Part shown: one piece after another, positions 60,491 to 64,000 of the stretch
Position numbering within the stretch: position 1 is the first letter of the stretch
Layout: each line of letters opens with the position of its first letter
Assembly: GCA_014763715.1 (NCBI GenBank)
Contig: JACXUV010000001.1
Span: forward strand, 62,001-126,000
Reading direction: 5' to 3'
DNA length: 64,000 nucleotides
Origin: Rhodobacterales bacterium
Lineage (GTDB): Bacteria > Pseudomonadota > Alphaproteobacteria > Caulobacterales > Hyphomonadaceae
The notes under the pieces: generated by a model
What the model was told of the DNA's origin: nothing
Databases searched by the model: none
The model's input: only the letters and a program-made list of their open reading frames with translations
Translations under genes and position numbers: made by a program

Positions 60491-63400
60491 TTGCAAGTCT
60501 TGTCCGCTGGTCCATCGGGAACCGGGTCCTGATCCTCCTGCTCGCCGCACTCCTGGCCGTCTGGGGCGGGTACACCCTTAAAAAGACGCCCCTGGATGCC
60601 ATTCCGGACCTCTCTGATGTTCAGGTCATTATCAAGACCACCTATCCGGGCCAGGCGCCCCAGGTCGTGGAAGACCAGGTGACCTATCCGCTGACGACGG
60701 CCATGCTGGCCGTGCCCGGCGCGGTCACGGTCCGCGGGTACTCGTTCTTCAATGACAGTTTCGTCTATGTCATCTTCGAGGACGGAACCGATCTCTACTG
60801 GGCCCGCTCGCGGGTTCTTGAATACCTCTCCCAGGTCGCACCGACATTGCCAGCGGCCTCCCGCTCCGCGCTGGGTCCGGACGCAACCGGGGTCGGCTGG
60901 GTCTATCAGTATGCGCTGGTCGACCGGACCGGCCGGCACGACCTCTCCCAGCTCCGCTCCATACAGGACTGGTTCCTGAAATACGAATTGCAGACGATCG
61001 ACGGGGTATCCGAAGTCGCAACGATCGGGGGCATGGTCAAACAATACCAAGTCGTCGTTGACCCGGAAAAACTCCGCACGTACGGCATTCCGCTGGACAA
61101 GGTCCGTTCCGAGATCGTACGCGGCAACCAGGAAACGGGTGGCCGCGTCATCGAAATGGCCGAAGCCGAGTACATGGTTCGCGCGTCCGGCTACATCAAG
61201 GGCATCAAGGACCTCGAATCCATTCCCCTGTCGGTGACTGACAAGGGCACGCCGATCCTTCTGCGGGATGTTGCCCAGATCCGCCTCGGCCCGGAACTCA
61301 GGCGCGGAATCGGCGAACTCAATGGTGAGGGCGAAGCGGTCGGCGGCGTGATAATCATGCGCTACGGCGAAAACGCCATGCGCACGATCGACCTCGTGAA
61401 AGAGAAACTGGAAACCCTGAAGGAGAGCCTGCCTGAAGGTGTCGAGATCGTGACGACCTATGACCGGTCTTCCCTGATCGAGCGGGCGGTCGATACGTTG
61501 AAGGAGAAGCTCGTCGAGGAATTTATCGTCGTGCTCCTGGTCTGCGCCCTGTTCCTGTTCCACGTTCGCAGCGCGGTTGTCATCCTGCTCAGCCTGCCGC
61601 TCGGAATACTGGCGGCGTTCATCGTGATGGACGCTCAGGGCATTAATGCCAACATCATGTCGCTCGGAGGGATCGCCATCGCCATCGGTGCTATGGTCGA
61701 TGCCGCGATCGTCATGATCGAGAACATGCACAAGCACATCGAGCGAACGCCTCTGACGAATGAAAACCGCTGGGCGGTCGTGACCCAGGCGGCAATCGAG
61801 GTCGGCCCTGCGCTTTTCTTCTCCCTGCTGATCATTACATTCAGCTTTCTCCCGATCTTTGCACTGGAGGCTCAGGAAGGACGGCTCTTCCATCCACTGG
61901 CTTTCACAAAGACCTATGCGATGGCCGGCGCGGCGATCCTGTCCGTTACGCTTGTGCCGGTACTCATGGGTTACTTCATCCGGGGCCGGGTTCTGCCCGA
62001 ACACAAGAACCCGGTGAACCGTCTGTTGATGGGGATCTACCAGCCCTTCATCAACATGGTTCTCAGAGCGCCGGTTCTGATGATCGTGATCGCATTCGCG
62101 GTCATGGCCAGCGCGATCATCCCCCTCAGCCGGATGGGGTCGGAGTTCATGCCGGATCTCGACGAAGGCGATCTGCTCTATATGCCGAGCGCATTCCCGG
62201 CGGTCTCGGCCGGGAAAATGTCCCAGATATTACAGCAAACCGACAAGCTGATCATGACTGTTCCGGAAGTCGAGACAGTCTACGCCAAGGCGGGACGGGC
62301 AGAGACGGCGACCGACCCTGCACCGCTCACCATGGTCGAGACCACGATCCGCCTGAAGCCAAAGGAAGACTGGCGTCCCGGCATGACAACCGCCAAGCTG
62401 AAAAAGGAGCTGGATTCGATCGTCCAGGTTCCCAGTCTCACCAATGTCTGGATCATGCCGATCAAGAACCGGATCGACATGCTTGCCACCGGCATCAAGA
62501 CCCCGATCGGGATCAAGGTTGCCGGTCCTGATCTCCAGGTCATCGGCGATGTCGCCCAGCAGATTGAAACGGTGATCAAGGACGTTCCCGGAACATCTTC
62601 GGTTTATGCCGAACGGGTGACCGGCGGACGCTTCGTGGATGTTGATATTGAGCGTGAGGAAGCGGCCCGGTTCGGGCTGAATGTGGCAGATGTGCAGGAC
62701 CTGGTGAAGACCGCCATCGGCGGCATGACCGTCACCCAGTCCGTCGAGGGACTGGAGCGCTATCCTGTGAATGTGCGCTATCCCCGGGAATATCGTGACT
62801 CTCTGGAACGGCTGGAAAACCTCCCGGTCGTGACGAAGACCGGAGCACAGATACCCCTCTCGCGCCTTGTCGACATTTCCATTTCCGGCGGGCCGGGCGT
62901 CATCAGGAGCGAGAATGCCCGCCTGAACGGATGGATCTATGTGGACATATCCGATGTCGACATCGGAACCTATGTCAGGAATGCCAAGAAGGCGGTCGAA
63001 CAAATCGACCTGCCCGCAGGTTATTCCCTGTCCTGGTCGGGCCAGTATGAATACATGCAGCGCGCCAAGCAGCGCCTCAGCCTCGTCGTTCCGCTGACCC
63101 TGGTCATTATCCTTCTGCTGCTCTTCCTCAATTTCAGGCGGCTTGTGCCAGTCTTCATCATCATGGGGACCCTGCCCCTGGCGCTCGTCGGCGGGCTCTG
63201 GTTCCTGGACATGCTGGGTTACAACATGTCGGTTGCAGTCGGTGTCGGATTCATTGCGCTCGCCGGGGTATCCGTCGAGATCGGCGTTCTGATGATGGTG
63301 TATCTGGAGCATGCTCTGGAGGCCAGAATCGAGCAGGCGCGGGCCGAAAAGCGCGATCTGACCAGGTCTGACCTTCGCGCGGCGGTCATTGAGGGAGCAT

Positions 63401-63630
63401 TGCTTCGCGTCCGCCCCATCATGATGACGGTCGCGGTCGTGATTGCCGGCCTCCTCCCGATCATGCTGGGTTCCGGAACCGGCTCTGAAGTCATGCGCCG
63501 CATTGCCGCCCCGATGGTCGGCGGAATGACCAGCGCAACCGTACTGACATTGCTCGTCATCCCCGCCGCATTCCTGATCTGGCAGACACTTGCCCTTAAA
63601 CTCCCGAAAGAGACATTGGGGACAGAATGA
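60487..63630 (+). CDS. cusA: CusA-type heavy-metal RND efflux pump
   Basis: A 1047-residue inner-membrane proton antiporter with twelve helices. Family motifs include KKTPLDAIPDLSDVQVII, IAIGAMVDAAIVMIENMHK (helix 4 aspartate), the periplasmic WIMPIKNRIDMLATGIKTPI near the metal methionines and GVEIGVLMMVYL-like helix 10 residues. The combination of CusF, CusB and CusC homologues points to Cu(I)/Ag(I) extrusion. The start overlaps the cusB stop. Confidence 0.97.
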   Translation: MIASLVRWSIGNRVLILLLAALLAVWGGYTLKKTPLDAIPDLSDVQVIIKTTYPGQAPQVVEDQVTYPLTTAMLAVPGAVTVRGYSFFNDSFVYVIFEDGTDLYWARSRVLEYLSQVAPTLPAASRSALGPDATGVGWVYQYALVDRTGRHDLSQLRSIQDWFLKYELQTIDGVSEVATIGGMVKQYQVVVDPEKLRTYGIPLDKVRSEIVRGNQETGGRVIEMAEAEYMVRASGYIKGIKDLESIPLSVTDKGTPILLRDVAQIRLGPELRRGIGELNGEGEAVGGVIIMRYGENAMRTIDLVKEKLETLKESLPEGVEIVTTYDRSSLIERAVDTLKEKLVEEFIVVLLVCALFLFHVRSAVVILLSLPLGILAAFIVMDAQGINANIMSLGGIAIAIGAMVDAAIVMIENMHKHIERTPLTNENRWAVVTQAAIEVGPALFFSLLIITFSFLPIFALEAQEGRLFHPLAFTKTYAMAGAAILSVTLVPVLMGYFIRGRVLPEHKNPVNRLLMGIYQPFINMVLRAPVLMIVIAFAVMASAIIPLSRMGSEFMPDLDEGDLLYMPSAFPAVSAGKMSQILQQTDKLIMTVPEVETVYAKAGRAETATDPAPLTMVETTIRLKPKEDWRPGMTTAKLKKELDSIVQVPSLTNVWIMPIKNRIDMLATGIKTPIGIKVAGPDLQVIGDVAQQIETVIKDVPGTSSVYAERVTGGRFVDVDIEREEAARFGLNVADVQDLVKTAIGGMTVTQSVEGLERYPVNVRYPREYRDSLERLENLPVVTKTGAQIPLSRLVDISISGGPGVIRSENARLNGWIYVDISDVDIGTYVRNAKKAVEQIDLPAGYSLSWSGQYEYMQRAKQRLSLVVPLTLVIILLLLFLNFRRLVPVFIIMGTLPLALVGGLWFLDMLGYNMSVAVGVGFIALAGVSVEIGVLMMVYLEHALEARIEQARAEKRDLTRSDLRAAVIEGALLRVRPIMMTVAVVIAGLLPIMLGSGTGSEVMRRIAAPMVGGMTSATVLTLLVIPAAFLIWQTLALKLPKETLGTE

Positions 63631-64000
63631 ACCTGGGCCATCTGCCACATTGGCCGGTCAAAGGCCTGGAAGAGGTTCTGGGCGGCCACCTTGAGCTCCC
63701 GGCCCTCGCCGTCGGTCATATCGCCCTGCACCTGCGAGGGAGGCGCCAGCAGACATAATCTTCTCGCCCCTCCGGCCTCGCCGCGCATTCTCGCCGCTAC
63801 TGCGCCCTCATGCGCAATATATTGCCATGACAAGCAGCGTTCCGGGTTTGTCCGTGCCCAGATGTATGGTCAGCCCGATACCTGGCCGTTCGTGGTCGTT
63901 TTGACCTTGAGCCATCCGGCCCTGAACGCCCTTCTGCGCTGAATTCTTGGGCAATTCGCACGGCGCAGCGCACCAGTTTTTGGCAGGGACAATTTCGAGA
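63631..64000. other. Right-edge region with a possible gene remnant
   Basis: A 370-base stretch after cusA. Read leftwards, about 63640-63765 encodes a plausible coding-like fragment (LAPPSQVQGDMTDGEG, RELKVAAQNLFQAFDRPMW) in a frame that runs antisense into cusA, without its own clean stop or start. This may be a broken gene marking the end of the island, but no family was recognised. The rest shows no supported gene. Confidence 0.3.

Noticed and set aside
60436-62004. 522-residue leftward open frame within cusA
   Set aside because: It lies antisense to a fully convincing CusA gene; the frame is open because of codon bias in a GC-rich gene.
62230-63648. 472-residue leftward open frame within cusA
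   Set aside because: Antisense shadow of cusA with low-complexity His/Asp/Gly composition.

Overview
The window reads as a chromosomal (or large-replicon) stretch of a GC-rich, facultatively anaerobic alphaproteobacterium. This rests on overall protein character, a class II ribonucleotide reductase beside nnrS, oxygen-independent ubiquinone genes and Dnr/FNR-type boxes. A Hyphomonadaceae- or Parvularculaceae-like host is possible, but that is a guess from the protein sequences. No tRNA, rRNA, CRISPR array or complete insertion sequence was seen.

Left region (1-14.1 kb): a nitrate-respiration/denitrification support locus. It holds the start of a NarK1-NarK2 fused nitrate/nitrite transporter, a Crp/Fnr regulator, moaA behind a probable molybdenum-cofactor riboswitch, nnrS and a B12-dependent ribonucleotide reductase. 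A long leftward operon follows: ubiT-ubiU-ubiV-moaD-membrane protein-moaE-moaB-moaC-moeA-NTF2-like protein. Four sequences close to TTGAT-N4-ATCAA lie before narK/crp, moaA, nrdJ and ubiT. They suggest one anaerobic regulon linking molybdenum cofactor, ubiquinone and dNTP supply to nitrate use.

Middle (14.3-26.7 kb): a TauE/SafE exporter; a ferritin-like diiron protein divergent from a TetR regulator, with a perfect 9-bp inverted repeat between them; a beta-CASP metallo-beta-lactamase RNase-like protein next to a LOG-family nucleotide hydrolase; and a YbhGFSR-type ABC exporter ending in a CecR-like TetR regulator.

Right region (27-63.6 kb): a large copper/heavy-metal resistance island in three blocks. 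(a) CusF-like lipoprotein, CopA oxidase, CopB, SHOCT protein, DUF2231-SnoaL fusion, DUF5676, DUF411, APC permease, potassium channel, DUF6629 and an FAD oxidoreductase. (b) CPH-type copper ATPase, DUF2933, an isoprenylcysteine-methyltransferase-like protein, an orphan Rieske protein, a Met/His-repeat periplasmic protein, an EamA transporter and a CnrYXH-type sigma/anti-sigma/sensor set. (c) A porin, two small c-type cytochromes and a CusCBA efflux system whose CusB carries a C-terminal CusF domain.

Inside the island are genes that do not handle metal. PPK2 overlaps a cyclopropane-fatty-acid synthase. A tightly overlapped operon encodes a divergent phosphoketolase-family protein, a beta-CASP hydrolase, an AMP-phosphorylase-like enzyme and a PRPP synthetase. 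That operon is the best candidate for an undescribed system: it could turn RNA and nucleotides into pentose phosphates and PRPP, or salvage energy from them, under stress. No CueR, CopRS or CusRS homologue was recognised, so island control may rest on the ECF-type sigma factors.
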